This document shows, piece by piece, positions 9,254-19,737 of a stretch of 64,000 bases of DNA. The notes beneath the pieces were generated by a model. The model searched no databases. It was not told where the DNA came from and saw only the letters and a program-made list of their open reading frames with translations. Every line of letters begins with the position of its first letter. Positions within the stretch are counted from its first letter, which is position 1. The stretch is from contig NZ_CP133265.1 in assembly GCF_030915505.1 (NCBI RefSeq), forward strand, positions 372,001 through 436,000, in the 5' to 3' direction. Both the position numbers and the translations under genes were made by a program. Origin of the DNA: Neobacillus sp. OS1-2 (GTDB lineage: Bacteria; Bacillota; Bacilli; Bacillales; Cytobacillaceae).

Positions 9254-11149
9254 TTAAGCCCTTTGCTGTTTTTTCCTTGCCAGAGTGGAAATCCTTTGGA
9301 TGACTGCATCCGTCGTTAAGCCAATCTCTTCAAGTAAGGAGCCGACATCCCCATGTTCAACAAATTGGTCTGGGATTCCGATTCGGTCAATTTTCGCCTG
9401 ATAAAAACTATGGTCATGAGCAAATTCTAGTACTGCACTTCCAAATCCGCCTTGTAAAACGGCTTCTTCAATGGTGAGAAGCGGGATGTCTTTTTCAAGC
9501 AGGCTAGTCAACATTTTTCCATCAAGCGGCTTGATAAAGCGGGCATTTACAACCCTTACCGAAATCCCCTTCTTTTCAAGAGCCACTGCTGCTTCCATAG
9601 CCATTGGAATGGTGGTTCCAAAGGTTAAAATAGCTGCATCATCGCCGTCCTTTAATACCTCCCATGTGCCAATGGGAATAGCGCTTAATTCCTCGTCCAA
9701 TGCGACACCAAGGCCGTTACCTCTCGGAAATCTAAGTGCGATTGGACCATCATCATAATTCAATGCAGTATAAACCATATGTTGCCCTTCATTTTCGTCT
9801 TTTGGCATCATTAAGACAATATTTGGTACGTGCCTTAAAAAGGCAATATCAAAAACACCCTGGTGTGTTTCCCCATCAGCCCCAACTAGACCAGCACGGT
9901 CAATTCCAATAAAAACATTTAAATTTTGCCTGCAGATATCGTGGACAACCTGGTCATAGGCTCGTTGTAAAAACGTAGAGTAAATGGCTAAAAAAGGCTT
10001 CATCTTTTGGGTAGCTAAACCTGCCGCAACGGTTGCAGCATGCTGTTCGGCAATCCCAACATCATACATTCGATCAGGGAACTCACTTGCAAAGCCTTCA
10101 AGCTTTGAACCCACTGGCATTGCCGGAGTAATCGCTACAATTCGTTCGTCGCTTCTTGCCAGCTTTCGGACTGTTTCACTTACTAAACTGCTCCATGCTG
10201 GCGGCTGTTTTTTAGCAGGTTTAACAAAATCACCGGTATCGATCTTATAGGGGCCTGTTCCGTGCCACGTACCTGTTTTATCACTTTCTGCCGGTTGATA
10301 CCCTTTCCCCTTTTTGGTAATCACATGGAGGAGAACGGGGCCCTCCGTCTTTTTAGCATAACTAAGGTTCTCAAATAACGCATCATAATTATGACCATCA
10401 ATCGGTCCTAAATATGTAAAACCTAATTCTTCAAAAAACATCCCTGAAACGACTAAGTACTTTAAGCTATCCTTTATCCGTTCTGCAGTTGCCGCAAGCT
10501 TACCGCCAACAGCAGGCACTTTTTTCAATAATACTTCAAGTTCATCTTTTACCCATTGATATTTCCCGGCCGTGCGCAATTGACCAAGAATATTATGAAC
10601 AGCCCCAACATTAGGAGCAATGGACATTTCATTATCGTTTAATATAACGATCATATCTTTTTTCTCATGGCCAATGTGATTTAAGGCTTCTAATGCCATT
10701 CCACCTGTTAAGGCACCATCCCCAATCACCGGTACTACAAAGGACTTTTCCTTTTTTAAGTCTCTGGCAATGGCCATCCCCATCGCAGCTGAAAGGGATG
10801 TAGAGCTGTGTCCTGTTTCCCAAACATCATGCTCGCTTTCAATCCGCTTCGGAAAACCGCAAAGCCCCTTAAATTGTCTTAAGGAATCAAATTCACGAGC
10901 CCTGCCTGTTAATATTTTATGAACATAGGATTGATGGCCTACATCCCAAATAATTTTATCCTTTGGACTATCAAAACATTTATGTAATGCAATGGTTAAT
11001 TCAACAACACCCAAATTAGGGCCAATATGGCCGCCTGTCACTGACAGTTTCTCAACTAAGAATTGGCGAATTTCTTGACTCAACACTTCCAATTCTTTAT
11101 TCGACATCCTCTTTAAGAAGGATGGGTCCTTTATTGATAATAAATCCAT
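9254..11149 (-). CDS. dxs: 1-deoxy-D-xylulose-5-phosphate synthase
   Basis: The thiamine-diphosphate enzyme that condenses pyruvate and glyceraldehyde-3-phosphate, the entry step of the MEP isoprenoid pathway. The N-terminal domain contains [14 protein letters not shown] and the ThDP/Mg motif [18 protein letters not shown]...NDNEMSI. The transketolase core has [15 protein letters not shown], with the catalytic Glu, and [17 protein letters not shown]. The start at 11149 ([13 protein letters not shown]) matches the B. subtilis N-terminus and follows GTGAGTGG; longer in-frame extensions lack a ribosome site. 631 residues, as usual (633 in B. subtilis). It heads ispA's downstream partners: ispA makes the next prenyl products. 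Confidence 0.95.
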   Translation of the reverse strand: MDLLSIKDPSFLKRMSNKELEVLSQEIRQFLVEKLSVTGGHIGPNLGVVELTIALHKCFDSPKDKIIWDVGHQSYVHKILTGRAREFDSLRQFKGLCGFPKRIESEHDVWETGHSSTSLSAAMGMAIARDLKKEKSFVVPVIGDGALTGGMALEALNHIGHEKKDMIVILNDNEMSIAPNVGAVHNILGQLRTAGKYQWVKDELEVLLKKVPAVGGKLAATAERIKDSLKYLVVSGMFFEELGFTYLGPIDGHNYDALFENLSYAKKTEGPVLLHVITKKGKGYQPAESDKTGTWHGTGPYKIDTGDFVKPAKKQPPAWSSLVSETVRKLARSDERIVAITPAMPVGSKLEGFASEFPDRMYDVGIAEQHAATVAAGLATQKMKPFLAIYSTFLQRAYDQVVHDICRQNLNVFIGIDRAGLVGADGETHQGVFDIAFLRHVPNIVLMMPKDENEGQHMVYTALNYDDGPIALRFPRGNGLGVALDEELSAIPIGTWEVLKDGDDAAILTFGTTIPMAMEAAVALEKKGISVRVVNARFIKPLDGKMLTSLLEKDIPLLTIEEAVLQGGFGSAVLEFAHDHSFYQAKIDRIGIPDQFVEHGDVGSLLEEIGLTTDAVIQRISTLARKKQQRA

Positions 11150-11279
11150 TTTGGACCACTCACTTTCATACATTTTGAAAAAATAGCCGCTAACACAATT
11201 TGTGATAACGGCATTCACAACGTTCTCTACATTGAAAACGATTATATCATACTACATTCATTACCTCAAACAGCCATCA

Positions 11280-12173
11280 TTAATGGTCTCTTGAAGCAAC
11301 TAATTCCGTTATTTCTCTTAGCAAATTCGTCATTATACCTGTCTTTTTAAGATATTCTTCTGACAGGTTGATTTGATTATGTAAAGCAGCCCTTGCCCCA
11401 TCCATAGATAACAATTGTGGATAGGTACTTTTGTGGTTTATCGTATCGCTCCCAACAGGCTTTCCGATTAATTGTGGATTTCCGATCAAATCTAGAATAT
11501 CATCCTGTATTTGAAATGCAAGTCCAAGATGATGGGCAAACCCTGATAGATGGTTTAATTGGACTTGACTAGCACCCGCCAGAATTGCACCTGCAATCAC
11601 ACTAAATCTAAGCAGCTTGCCCGTTTTATGAATATGTATATACTCAAGTTCCTTTAGGGTGAGATTCTTTCCTTCTCCCTCCATATCGGCAACTTGTCCG
11701 CCCACCATTCCTTCAGTTCCTGCAGCTTTTGCCATTTCAACTACTAATTTTATTTTCTTATCAGCTGAAGCAAACTCATTTGGAAGCAACCCGATTACTT
11801 CAAAACTATAGGTTAATAAGGCATCTCCGGCTAATATAGCAATGGCATCTCCAAAAACCTTATGATTGGTTGGCTTTCCTCTTCTTAAATCGTCATTATC
11901 CATACTTGGCAGGTCATCATGGATTAAAGAGTAGGTATGGATCATTTCTATTGCAGCCGCAACAGGCAGTCCTTTTTTGGGATCAATTCCAAATGCGTCT
12001 AAGGTTGCAAATAGCAATAAAGGGCGGATTCTCTTTCCACCTGCTTCAAGGGAATAAATCATGGATTCCTTAATAATAGAAGGAGCATCCAGCTTTTCAA
12101 CTAGTGCACGGAGCTCCGAATCTAACAGATGTTTATATTCTTGTGCAAATGCGTCCAGTAACCCGGTTTCCAC
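11280..12173 (-). CDS. ispA: Farnesyl diphosphate synthase IspA
   Basis: A polyprenyl synthetase of 297 residues that extends dimethylallyl/geranyl diphosphate with isopentenyl diphosphate. It has the first aspartate-rich motif DDLPSMDNDDLRRG and the second FQIQDDILD, with GGKRIRP upstream for diphosphate binding. The GTG start at 12173 lies behind GAGGAGGAATAAAAC. xseB ends 3 bp before it, and dxs follows about 130 bp later, the B. subtilis arrangement. Confidence 0.94.
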   Translation of the reverse strand: METGLLDAFAQEYKHLLDSELRALVEKLDAPSIIKESMIYSLEAGGKRIRPLLLFATLDAFGIDPKKGLPVAAAIEMIHTYSLIHDDLPSMDNDDLRRGKPTNHKVFGDAIAILAGDALLTYSFEVIGLLPNEFASADKKIKLVVEMAKAAGTEGMVGGQVADMEGEGKNLTLKELEYIHIHKTGKLLRFSVIAGAILAGASQVQLNHLSGFAHHLGLAFQIQDDILDLIGNPQLIGKPVGSDTINHKSTYPQLLSMDGARAALHNQINLSEEYLKKTGIMTNLLREITELVASRDH

Positions 12174-12176
12174 GTT

Positions 12177-12407
12177 TTATTCCTCCTCAATAGAAAAACT
12201 CTCCGTCCGTCCATCCTCCGTAATGATTTGCGTCAGTTGTTCTTCCACACTTTTTAATTTATCGTGACAAAGTTTAGATAGTTCCATTCCATCTTTATAA
12301 AAAAGTATCGCCTTTTCTAATGGAACGTCACCTTCTTCAAGCTTTTCTACGATTTGTTCCAACTTTACCATTGCTTCTTCAAACGTTATGGTGCTTTCAT
12401 TGGTCAC
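12177..12407 (-). CDS. xseB: Exodeoxyribonuclease VII small subunit
   Basis: A 76-residue helical protein that binds several-fold to XseA to form exonuclease VII, which degrades single-stranded [39 protein letters not shown] is the family signature. The GTG start overlaps the end of xseA by 11 bp, suggesting translational coupling. Confidence 0.93.
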   Translation of the reverse strand: MTNESTITFEEAMVKLEQIVEKLEEGDVPLEKAILFYKDGMELSKLCHDKLKSVEEQLTQIITEDGRTESFSIEEE

Positions 12408-13755
12408 TATTTTCTCTCTCCTTTATTTTCTCCACCTTACAGAAAAGGCTGCCATCCGTTAATTGAATCTGGACTTGCTCATTTTCTTTAACCTGTTTCA
12501 CACTTTTCACCAGACGGTTATCTTCGGAGTACGCTAAACTAAAACCGCGCTCCATTATTTTTAGAGGACTCAATGCCTGTAAGGTCGAAAGGATTCGATC
12601 GAAGTCAGTTTGTTTTTTTGAAAGTATCTGAAGCATAGAACGTTTCATGTCTTTTTGTGTACGATCAAAATTAATTTTTGCCTTGCTTAGTGCTTGGTCT
12701 GGATGGTTTCGCTGTAACCGTTTATGGAGGACCTCATGCTGATCTTTTTTCAGTATCGATAAACGAGAGGTTCCGCGAACGAGCATTTCTGTTAGTTTAT
12801 CTAGCTGTTCAAGCTTTTGTTCATATAGCCGGTGAGGATAGCGAAAGGCATAAGACTTTTGAACTCGATGTAGGCGTTCCTTTTCAAACTGAAACTTTCC
12901 GTTCATCGCACGGAGTAGGCGGGTTTGCCGCTGCAGAATCCTATCCATTAACTCATCCAAATGCGGGACCGCAAGTTCAGCAGCTCCTGTTGGGGTTGGG
13001 GCACGTAAATCCGCTACAAAATCAGCAATCGTAAAATCGGTTTCATGTCCAACTGCTGAGATAATAGGGATCTTCGAGGCAAAAATGGCGCGGGCCGTCA
13101 GTTCCTCATTAAAAGCCCACAGTTCCTCAATGGATCCTCCACCGCGACCGACAATCAAAACATCAATTTCCTTCATATTATTTGCCTTTTCAATTGCTTT
13201 AACAATGGAGGGGGCTGCGTTATCGCCTTGGACTAGAGCTGGAAATACAAGAACAGTAGCGATGGGATATCGTCTTTTGATGGTTGTGATCACATCCCTA
13301 ATTGCTGCACCAGTTGGTGAGGTTATAACACCAACAGTCCTTGGATACATTGGGATGGCCTGTTTTGCTTCCTGCGCAAATAAACCTTCCGCTTCAAGCT
13401 TTTGCTTTAATTGTTCATAGGCTAAGAATAATTCGCCAATTCCGTCAGGCTGCATTTCTTTTATGTAAATTTGATATTGACCGCTGGGCTCGTAAACAGT
13501 GATATCCCCTTTTACAATCACCTTCATACCGTTTTCTGGAGAAAATTTCATAAAGCGCGATTGACTGGCAAACATCACGGCAAGAATTCGGGCTTTTTCA
13601 TCCTTTAAGGTAAAATACATATGTCCACTCGAATGCTGTTTGAAATTTGAAATTTCTCCTCTTACATGAATATCGCGTAAATGTGGATCAGCATCAAATT
13701 TTCTTTTTATGTATTTGGTTAGGGCATTTACTGATAGATATCTTTGCTCCTGCAT
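12397..13755 (-). CDS. xseA: Exodeoxyribonuclease VII large subunit
   Basis: The catalytic subunit of exonuclease VII, 452 residues. An N-terminal OB fold (about residues 5-105, with [22 protein letters not shown]) binds DNA. The central catalytic domain has [31 protein letters not shown] and [23 protein letters not shown], which carry the family's conserved Asp and His residues. A long coiled coil follows, then a short C-terminal segment that engages XseB. It follows folD in a co-directional run. Confidence 0.95.
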   Translation of the reverse strand: MQEQRYLSVNALTKYIKRKFDADPHLRDIHVRGEISNFKQHSSGHMYFTLKDEKARILAVMFASQSRFMKFSPENGMKVIVKGDITVYEPSGQYQIYIKEMQPDGIGELFLAYEQLKQKLEAEGLFAQEAKQAIPMYPRTVGVITSPTGAAIRDVITTIKRRYPIATVLVFPALVQGDNAAPSIVKAIEKANNMKEIDVLIVGRGGGSIEELWAFNEELTARAIFASKIPIISAVGHETDFTIADFVADLRAPTPTGAAELAVPHLDELMDRILQRQTRLLRAMNGKFQFEKERLHRVQKSYAFRYPHRLYEQKLEQLDKLTEMLVRGTSRLSILKKDQHEVLHKRLQRNHPDQALSKAKINFDRTQKDMKRSMLQILSKKQTDFDRILSTLQALSPLKIMERGFSLAYSEDNRLVKSVKQVKENEQVQIQLTDGSLFCKVEKIKERENSDQ

Positions 13756-13790
13756 AACTAATTCCTCTTTTCAACCATTCAACGAATACA

Positions 13791-13816
13791 GTGGATGCCC
13801 TATTAGGGACATCCAC
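13791..13816 (-). terminator. Hairpin after folD, weak terminator
   Basis: GTGGATGCCCTA and TAGGGACATCCAC form a strong stem between folD and xseA, but no U-run follows on the minus strand. It may be an RNA-processing or partial-termination structure rather than a full terminator. Confidence 0.45.
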
Positions 13817-13826
13817 AATAAGCAAT

Positions 13827-14684
13827 TTATATACGAGCAAAACTTTCAGCAGCGGATTTTAGTGTATTGTACATTAACATCGTAATGGTCATCGGGCCGA
13901 CTCCTTTTGGAACTGGAGTAATATACCCTGCTTTTTCAGATACTTCTTCAAAAGAAACATCCCCACAAAGTTTGCCTGCTTCATTTCTGTTCATTCCAAC
14001 ATCAATGACAACTGCCCCATCCTTCACATGTTCCGCGTTAATAAAGTTTGGAATCCCGACAGCGGAAATAAGGATGTCTGCCTGTTTTGTATGGAATTCT
14101 AAATCTTTGGTTCTAGAGTGACAATACGTTACTGTTGCATGTTGATTAAGGAACAATTGTCCAACGGGCTTTCCGACAATATTGCTTCTTCCAACAACAA
14201 CAACATGCTTCCCAGGGATGGAAATACCTGTTTCCTCAAGTAACACCATAATTCCGTAGGGGGTACAAGGCAAGAAAGCATTCTGGCCAGTCATCATCCT
14301 GCCAATATTAATTGGATGGAAACCATCAACATCCTTTAAAGGGGAGATGGCTTCAATAACCTTTCTTTCATCTATCTGCTTTGGAAGCGGTAATTGAACT
14401 AAAATTCCATGAATTTTGGGATCAGCATTCAATTCTTCAATTTTAACCAATAATTCCCTTTCGGTAATTTCCTCTTCCATTTTTATTAATAAAGTGTACA
14501 TACCAAGTTCATTACATGCTTTTTCTTTACTTTTTACATAGGTCTGCGACGCATGGTTATTTCCAACGAGAATAACGGCAAGACCTGGAGTAACACCCTG
14601 ACTTTTAAGGTCTTCAACCTTTTTAGCTATTTCTACTCTTTTTTTTGCAGCGATTTCTTGTCCATTAATAATTTGTGCTGTCAT
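13827..14684 (-). CDS. folD: Bifunctional methylene-THF dehydrogenase/cyclohydrolase FolD
   Basis: A cytoplasmic enzyme that interconverts 5,10-methylene-, methenyl- and 10-formyl-tetrahydrofolate using NADP. It has the catalytic YVKSKEKAC segment (Tyr and Lys), the substrate motif GILVQLPLPKQI, PCTPYGI, and the cofactor loop VVGRSNIVGKP. PVPKGVGPMTITML ends it. I choose the ATG at 14684, seven bases after GGGGAGA; a GTG two codons upstream is too close. 285 residues. It feeds one-carbon units, which also link it to the glycine cleavage genes further along. Confidence 0.95.
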   Translation of the reverse strand: MTAQIINGQEIAAKKRVEIAKKVEDLKSQGVTPGLAVILVGNNHASQTYVKSKEKACNELGMYTLLIKMEEEITERELLVKIEELNADPKIHGILVQLPLPKQIDERKVIEAISPLKDVDGFHPINIGRMMTGQNAFLPCTPYGIMVLLEETGISIPGKHVVVVGRSNIVGKPVGQLFLNQHATVTYCHSRTKDLEFHTKQADILISAVGIPNFINAEHVKDGAVVIDVGMNRNEAGKLCGDVSFEEVSEKAGYITPVPKGVGPMTITMLMYNTLKSAAESFARI

Positions 14685-14721
14685 TTTCACATCTCCCCCT
14701 ATTCCAAGAAGCCCTAATTAA

Positions 14722-15120
14722 TTAGTCAGTAAGAAGCTTTTGTTTCACCTTTGAAAGAACTCCGTTAATAAACTTACTTGACTGGTCATCCCCATATATT
14801 TTAGCAATCTCTATAGCCTCATCTAAAATGACATTTTCAGGAACTTCATTTCGGAAATATTTCAATTCATATGTAGCCATCCGTAATACATTTCGATCTA
14901 CCGTTGCCAATCGATCAAGAGACCATTTTTCAAGGTACTGCATGATTAATTCATCAATTTCGTTTTTTTGTTCGATTACCCCTAAAACCAATTTCGAAAG
15001 ATACTCGTCACCCGCTTCCCCTTCCAAAACATGTTCAATTGCATCCGAAGGTTCCGTGTTACTTACGTCAATTTGAAAAAGTGCCTGAAGCGCTTTTTCC
15101 CTTGCTGTTCTTCTCTTCAT
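14722..15120 (-). CDS. nusB: Transcription antitermination factor NusB
   Basis: A small all-helical RNA-binding protein that works with NusE (S10) on boxA in rRNA antitermination. The start MKRRTAREKALQALFQID at 15120 is the family N-terminus and follows AAAGGAG. The end DDQSSKFINGVLSKV is also typical. 132 residues. It lies between yqhY and folD, as in B. subtilis. Confidence 0.94.
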   Translation of the reverse strand: MKRRTAREKALQALFQIDVSNTEPSDAIEHVLEGEAGDEYLSKLVLGVIEQKNEIDELIMQYLEKWSLDRLATVDRNVLRMATYELKYFRNEVPENVILDEAIEIAKIYGDDQSSKFINGVLSKVKQKLLTD

Positions 15121-15271
15121 TATACCGTTAACTCCTTTAGATATATAAATAATTTTTGTCGATTTTTCATACAAGAACTATTAGTTACTTGTTTACACAT
15201 AAAAAGATAATAGCATAACTAAAGGAGAATCGCACACAAAGGTGAATTTTTTATTTGCTAGGAATGTGAAT

Positions 15272-15305
15272 AAATAAGAAAAACCAAAGGACTAATCCTT
15301 TGGTT
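15272..15305 (-). terminator. Terminator after yqhY
   Basis: A perfect 10-bp stem (AACCAAAGGA / TCCTTTGGTT, loop 4) is followed on the minus strand by TTTCTTATTTATT, right after the yqhY stop codon. Confidence 0.85.
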
Positions 15306-15312
15306 CCACTTG

Positions 15313-15720
15313 TTATAGCTCTGATTCGATCACTGGCTCAATCTTTTGAGCTTCAAATTGAATACCGACAACGTGAATATTTACCTCTTCTGCATCTAAG
15401 GCCGTCATATTTAGCAGCGCCTGACGAATGTTATCTTGTATTTCACCAGCAACAGTTGGTATAGATATGCCGAACTTCATTAAACAATATACATCCACTT
15501 TTATTCCTGATTCAGTTAGTTCAACTTTTACACCTTTGCCATGGTTTTTCTTCCCTAGGCGTTCGACAACACCTGCGGCAAAATTACCTCGCATTCCTGC
15601 TACACCTTCTACCTCGGAAGCAGCAATGCCTGCAATAACTTCAATAACTTCAGGGGCAATTTCAATTTTCCCATGACCATTATTTCCTTGATCCATTTCT
15701 AAGACATTAAATTCACTCAT
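15313..15720 (-). CDS. yqhY: Asp23/Gls24 family protein YqhY
   Basis: A 135-residue Asp23/Gls24 (DUF322) protein. The conserved core is IEIAPEVIEVIAGIAASEVEGVAGM and VEVYCLMKFG-like strands (here DVYCLMKFGISIPTVAGEIQDNIRQAL). In B. subtilis yqhY is next to accBC, and its loss affects acetyl-CoA carboxylase control and fatty-acid balance. The location 19 bp after accC here fits that link. An AGGAGG-like site precedes the ATG. Confidence 0.92.
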   Translation of the reverse strand: MSEFNVLEMDQGNNGHGKIEIAPEVIEVIAGIAASEVEGVAGMRGNFAAGVVERLGKKNHGKGVKVELTESGIKVDVYCLMKFGISIPTVAGEIQDNIRQALLNMTALDAEEVNIHVVGIQFEAQKIEPVIESEL

Positions 15721-15739
15721 TTAAAAACACCTCCAGCAA

Positions 15740-17095
15740 TTAGATTGATTTCATCACATCATGCAATTCTAGGAATTTGGTATTGAAGTTGCCTTCGACA
15801 AATTTCTCATTTTCCAGCAGTTTTAAATGAAACGGAATCGTGGTATGGATACCTTCCACCACAAACTCGCTTAACGCACGTTTCATTCTGGATATTGCCT
15901 CTTCCCTACTGCTGCCGTATGTGATAACTTTCGCAATCATGGAATCGTAGTAAGGTGGAATTGTATATCCCGGATATGCTGCTGAATCAATCCGAACCCC
16001 TAACCCACCGGGCGGCAAATACATTTTGATTTTACCAGCTGAAGGTAGAAAGTTCTTCTCTGGATTCTCTGCATTGATCCGACATTCGATTGCCCAGCCA
16101 GTAAAAGTGACATCCTTTTGGGTAATCGTTAGTTTTTCACCGTTTGCCACTCGAATCTGTTCCTTAATAAGGTCGATTCCGGTGACCATTTCTGTTACGG
16201 GGTGCTCCACCTGAATCCTTGTGTTCATTTCCATAAAATAATATTTACGATTGCGATAGTCATAGATAAATTCTACCGTGCCAGCACCTGAATAATCAAC
16301 TGCTTTTGCAGCTTTTACAGCTGCCTCGCCCATTTCTGCGCGAATTTCTCCATCTAAAGCCGGTGAAGGTGTTTCTTCTAGCAGCTTTTGAAGCCTTCGT
16401 TGAATAGAGCAATCTCTTTCACCCAAATGGATGGTGTTACCGTGAGTATCACCAAGCACTTGAATTTCAACATGGCGGAAATCCTCAATATACTTTTCTA
16501 TGTATACACCGGGATTTCCAAAGGCCGTTAAGGCTTCTTGTTGGGTAATATTTATGCCTTTAATTAATTCTTGTTCATTCTTAGCAACACGAATTCCCTT
16601 ACCGCCCCCGCCTGCTGTTGCTTTAATGATGACGGGATATTCAATCTTTTTGACAAGTTCAAGTGCTTCATCCATATCATTGATGATTCCGGTTGAACCA
16701 GGAACAATAGGAACACCCGCTTCACGCATCGTTTCTCTGGCGATATCCTTGGTGCCCATTTTGGTAATCGCTTCAGGGCTTGGGCCGACAAATATAATAT
16801 TACACTCGCGGCAAAGCTCCGCGAAATCAGCATTCTCGGCTAGGAAACCATAGCCAGGATGAATAGCATCGCAGCCTGTCAGTTTTGCGACACTGATAAT
16901 ATTTGTGACGTTTAAGTAACTATCTTTTGATGATGTCGGTCCAATACAATAGGCTTCATCTGCCAATTGGACATGTAGTGCTTCACGATCCGCTTCGGAG
17001 TATACAGCAACAGATTCAATGCCCATTTCTCGGCAGGCTCGTATTATCCTAACAGCAATTTCTCCTCTGTTTGCAATTAACAGTTTTTTTATCAT
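15740..17095 (-). CDS. accC: Biotin carboxylase subunit of acetyl-CoA carboxylase
   Basis: An ATP-grasp enzyme that carboxylates biotin on AccB with bicarbonate and ATP, the first step of fatty-acid synthesis. The N-terminal [21 protein letters not shown] leads into the ATP-grasp domain with [13 protein letters not shown] (glycine-rich loop) and [20 protein letters not shown] (metal and catalytic residues). 451 residues, normal for the family. It lies 14 bp after accB and before yqhY. Confidence 0.96.
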   Translation of the reverse strand: MIKKLLIANRGEIAVRIIRACREMGIESVAVYSEADREALHVQLADEAYCIGPTSSKDSYLNVTNIISVAKLTGCDAIHPGYGFLAENADFAELCRECNIIFVGPSPEAITKMGTKDIARETMREAGVPIVPGSTGIINDMDEALELVKKIEYPVIIKATAGGGGKGIRVAKNEQELIKGINITQQEALTAFGNPGVYIEKYIEDFRHVEIQVLGDTHGNTIHLGERDCSIQRRLQKLLEETPSPALDGEIRAEMGEAAVKAAKAVDYSGAGTVEFIYDYRNRKYYFMEMNTRIQVEHPVTEMVTGIDLIKEQIRVANGEKLTITQKDVTFTGWAIECRINAENPEKNFLPSAGKIKMYLPPGGLGVRIDSAAYPGYTIPPYYDSMIAKVITYGSSREEAISRMKRALSEFVVEGIHTTIPFHLKLLENEKFVEGNFNTKFLELHDVMKSI

Positions 17096-17109
17096 CCTGT
17101 TACCGCTCC

Positions 17110-17625
17110 TTATTCTGGCTTTACTAAAAATAATGGCTGTCCGTATTCAACTAATTGACCGTTTTTCACAAGGACTTCCACAACTTCCCCATTTACCTCT
17201 GCCTCAATCTCATTAAATAGTTTCATCGCCTCAACAATACAAACGATGGAATCCTTTGAGACCTTTGATCCGGCTTTAACATATAGGTCCGCATCCGGAG
17301 TTGGCGATGCATAGAAGGTACCTACCATTGGAGAGGTAATTTTGTGTAAATTTGTATCATCCACTTGTTTCCCTTCATCTGCTTTGGGAGCTTCCTGTAT
17401 GACTTCCAAAACAGGAGCTGTTGTTGCAGCAGCTGCAATAGGGGCAGCCTGGATCACAGGCGCTATTTCAGATGCAGGTGCAACGGGACTTACTTGTGAA
17501 ACAATAGTTGATGCTGCATTTTTCCTCATTTTAATTTTTGAACCTTCAACTTCATATACAAATTCATCAATACTGGACTGGTCAACCAATTTAATCAATT
17601 CACGAATTTCTTGTACTTTTAACAT
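17110..17625 (-). CDS. accB: Biotin carboxyl carrier protein AccB
   Basis: The biotinylated carrier of acetyl-CoA carboxylase. An N-terminal helix-rich segment ([19 protein letters not shown]) and an Ala/Pro-rich linker (about residues 45-95) lead to a biotinyl domain with the biotinylated Lys in [11 protein letters not shown]. The ATG at 17625 follows AAGGAG; an upstream in-frame alternative has no site. 171 residues. Operon accB-accC-yqhY. Confidence 0.95.
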   Translation of the reverse strand: MLKVQEIRELIKLVDQSSIDEFVYEVEGSKIKMRKNAASTIVSQVSPVAPASEIAPVIQAAPIAAAATTAPVLEVIQEAPKADEGKQVDDTNLHKITSPMVGTFYASPTPDADLYVKAGSKVSKDSIVCIVEAMKLFNEIEAEVNGEVVEVLVKNGQLVEYGQPLFLVKPE

Positions 17626-17840
17626 TGAGTAACACTCCTTGTACAACTTTAATTAGGACTTACTACTAATACTATACGATAATATTTAGTAATAGTTCAA
17701 TATTTTAAATCATAAGAATACGAACATCCATCAAATGCCCCACTTCCATCATAATATTTTTAGTAGAAAAAAGGAATTTTGGGTGCCTTTTGAATTCAAT
17801 TAATTATTTTTCCCATTGACTAAAGATATTAAACTAAATA

Positions 17841-17865
17841 AAAAGGAAAGCCAATGACTTCCCTT
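17841..17865 (-). terminator. Terminator of the spoIIIA operon
   Basis: AAGGAAAG and CTTCCCTT pair with one mismatch. On the minus strand the hairpin is followed by TTTTTATTTAG, just past spoIIIAH. Confidence 0.7.
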
Positions 17866-17877
17866 AGTAAACGGACA

Positions 17878-18432
17878 TTATTTTGCATGTTGGTATTCAA
17901 CCGCAACATAATTTGTTTCATCAATTTCCTTTTTCACTTCTAACATAATCTTATTTGCCTCTGAGGCAGAAGGCTTCTTTTTGGATTTGACTGTGACGAT
18001 TACCTTTGATCCATCTGCTCTTACTAGAACATCATCAAATCCCATTGTTTTAATAAAGGTTTCAAGCATTTCTTCACTTTGGGCTATTTTATTCAATTTA
18101 TCCATTTGGTCCTTCACTTTACTTCTTTCGTCTGCAGAAAGGTCTGTCGAGGCTAGCTCTTCGGTTAAACTCGTTTGCTCCTCGCTCCTTAAGTCTTCAA
18201 GCTTCATACGAAGTTCTGCAAACTCATTATCGCCGGCAACAGTAGAAACGACTGTCTTGCCGTCTTTCTTCACTTCTGTCTTTGTTTTACCCTGATTTTG
18301 ATCCTTTGCATTTTGTTGCACTGCTGCTAGATCGTTCGTTTTTTGCTCTGGAGAGGTAATGTAATAAACTGATAACACCACCACTAAACTTAACATTGTT
18401 AATAACCATACCGTTTGTTTTTTCAAAAGCAT
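17878..18432 (-). CDS. spoIIIAH: Stage III sporulation protein AH
   Basis: The mother-cell membrane protein whose extracellular domain pairs with forespore SpoIIQ across the intermembrane space, forming part of the feeding-tube channel. A start MLLKKQTVWLLTMLSLVVVLSVYYI (membrane anchor) leads to an acidic linker and a C-terminal YscJ/FliF-like ring-building domain (about residues 95-184). 184 residues, shorter in the linker than B. subtilis (218). GGGGG precedes the ATG. It is the last gene of spoIIIA. Confidence 0.94.
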   Translation of the reverse strand: MLLKKQTVWLLTMLSLVVVLSVYYITSPEQKTNDLAAVQQNAKDQNQGKTKTEVKKDGKTVVSTVAGDNEFAELRMKLEDLRSEEQTSLTEELASTDLSADERSKVKDQMDKLNKIAQSEEMLETFIKTMGFDDVLVRADGSKVIVTVKSKKKPSASEANKIMLEVKKEIDETNYVAVEYQHAK

Positions 18433-18448
18433 TTTTTAAATCCCCCTT

Positions 18449-19099
18449 TTATTTTTTAGGCATAACAGCAACCCGGTGGCTTGGCACACCATAAGCCCTG
18501 GTAACTGCTTCCCTAATCCATTTTTTCACCTCGATATTATCTGCACCCTTGGCAACTACGAGGACACCGCGAATCTCCGGCCTTATTGTTTCTACAACAA
18601 TTGGAACCTCTTGGTCTCCTTTACGGATGATGACCAATTGTTCATCTGAAGAAGAATCCACCACCGTGCGCTGCCCGCCATCACGATCCGTTTCGTCGGT
18701 TTTTTGCGATTTAGTTACTCTATTTTTCTCAAATACTTTCTTATCGGTTGAATCAATGGTTACCACAACGGTTACATCATCTACACCCAGCATTTCCTCC
18801 AGTGCTTTCTTCAACTGATTTTCATATTTTTCCTCATATTCAGCGATTGCCTTATTTCCCGAACTCTTTTTTAGACTAAATGTCGGTACATCTTCAGAAG
18901 CAGCTTTTTCGTTTGCTCCAACAGACACCGCTGCAGTACTTGGATCTTTTTTAAACAAAATGTTACCTGCAAGCATAAAGGCGGCACCGATACATAGAAC
19001 GAGAAGCATATACTGATATTTTCCTGGCTTCTTCTCGCCTTTTTCATCCAATTTCATTATTTTTTTGAGCCATGATAATGGCCCTTTATTGTTATCCAT
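18449..19099 (-). CDS. spoIIIAG: Stage III sporulation protein AG
   Basis: A membrane-anchored ring-forming protein of the mother-cell side of the A-Q channel. One membrane segment (about residues 30-50, YMLLVLCIGAAFMLAGNILF) is followed by a soluble ring-building domain with VDDVTVVVTIDST and PEIRGVLVVAKGADN. The ATG at 19099 lies behind AGGGGGGATT. It overlaps the end of spoIIIAF by 8 bp, so translation is probably coupled. 216 residues. Confidence 0.94.
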   Translation of the reverse strand: MDNNKGPLSWLKKIMKLDEKGEKKPGKYQYMLLVLCIGAAFMLAGNILFKKDPSTAAVSVGANEKAASEDVPTFSLKKSSGNKAIAEYEEKYENQLKKALEEMLGVDDVTVVVTIDSTDKKVFEKNRVTKSQKTDETDRDGGQRTVVDSSSDEQLVIIRKGDQEVPIVVETIRPEIRGVLVVAKGADNIEVKKWIREAVTRAYGVPSHRVAVMPKK

Positions 19100-19721
19100 T
19101 CTTCTTTTTAATCCCCCCTTCAATCGAAACTTCCACAGCTTCTTTGGTTACATTCCATTTCTGCGATAGAAATGCGGTTATTTTTTTTGTATCTTCTGTT
19201 GATCCATTAGAAGGAAGAGGTTTTTCTGTGTTTATTTCGATTTGTTTAATCGCTTCGACTGTCTTTACGCCCTGTTCCGGTTGTTTTAGAAGAACTGTTA
19301 CCTTTTGGAGGTTCTTAGGGAATGCTTGGTCGCTTTTTTCGTCTATAGCTAGATCAATTTTCTCAATCTCCAATCCGTATTGGTCCATCAACTCCTCCTT
19401 AACGTCCTTTTCCAGCTGGACAGCCATTTCTTTTAAAATATATGCATCAGTTGAAGCTTGTATTTCTTTTTTCTTTGAATCTATTATATTTTTCATATTT
19501 TTTTCTCCAGGTACTTGATAGGTGGGGATTGAACCAAGTGCTGATTCAAAGTCCTTGGAGATTAATTTAAAAATGGGCGTAAGAATAATCGCAATTAGGA
19601 GCAGCCCTGTGACCATCTTGGTATATTTTTGCATGCTGGAATTTGGCAGCAGCATGTCAATCACAGTCGCTAACAGGATAAAAAGAATTATATTTGTTAC
19701 CCACTCTTTTAAAAATTCCAT
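19092..19721 (-). CDS. spoIIIAF: Stage III sporulation protein AF
   Basis: A 209-residue membrane protein with two N-terminal membrane segments (about residues 6-24 and 33-52) and a soluble C-terminal part of ring-building type. It is an A-Q channel component in the engulfing mother cell. The start MEFLKEWVTNIILF at 19721 follows AGGAGGG at 12 bases; a GTG four codons upstream would sit on the Shine-Dalgarno. Confidence 0.92.
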   Translation of the reverse strand: MEFLKEWVTNIILFILLATVIDMLLPNSSMQKYTKMVTGLLLIAIILTPIFKLISKDFESALGSIPTYQVPGEKNMKNIIDSKKKEIQASTDAYILKEMAVQLEKDVKEELMDQYGLEIEKIDLAIDEKSDQAFPKNLQKVTVLLKQPEQGVKTVEAIKQIEINTEKPLPSNGSTEDTKKITAFLSQKWNVTKEAVEVSIEGGIKKKNG

Positions 19722-19737
19722 GGATATGCCCACCCTC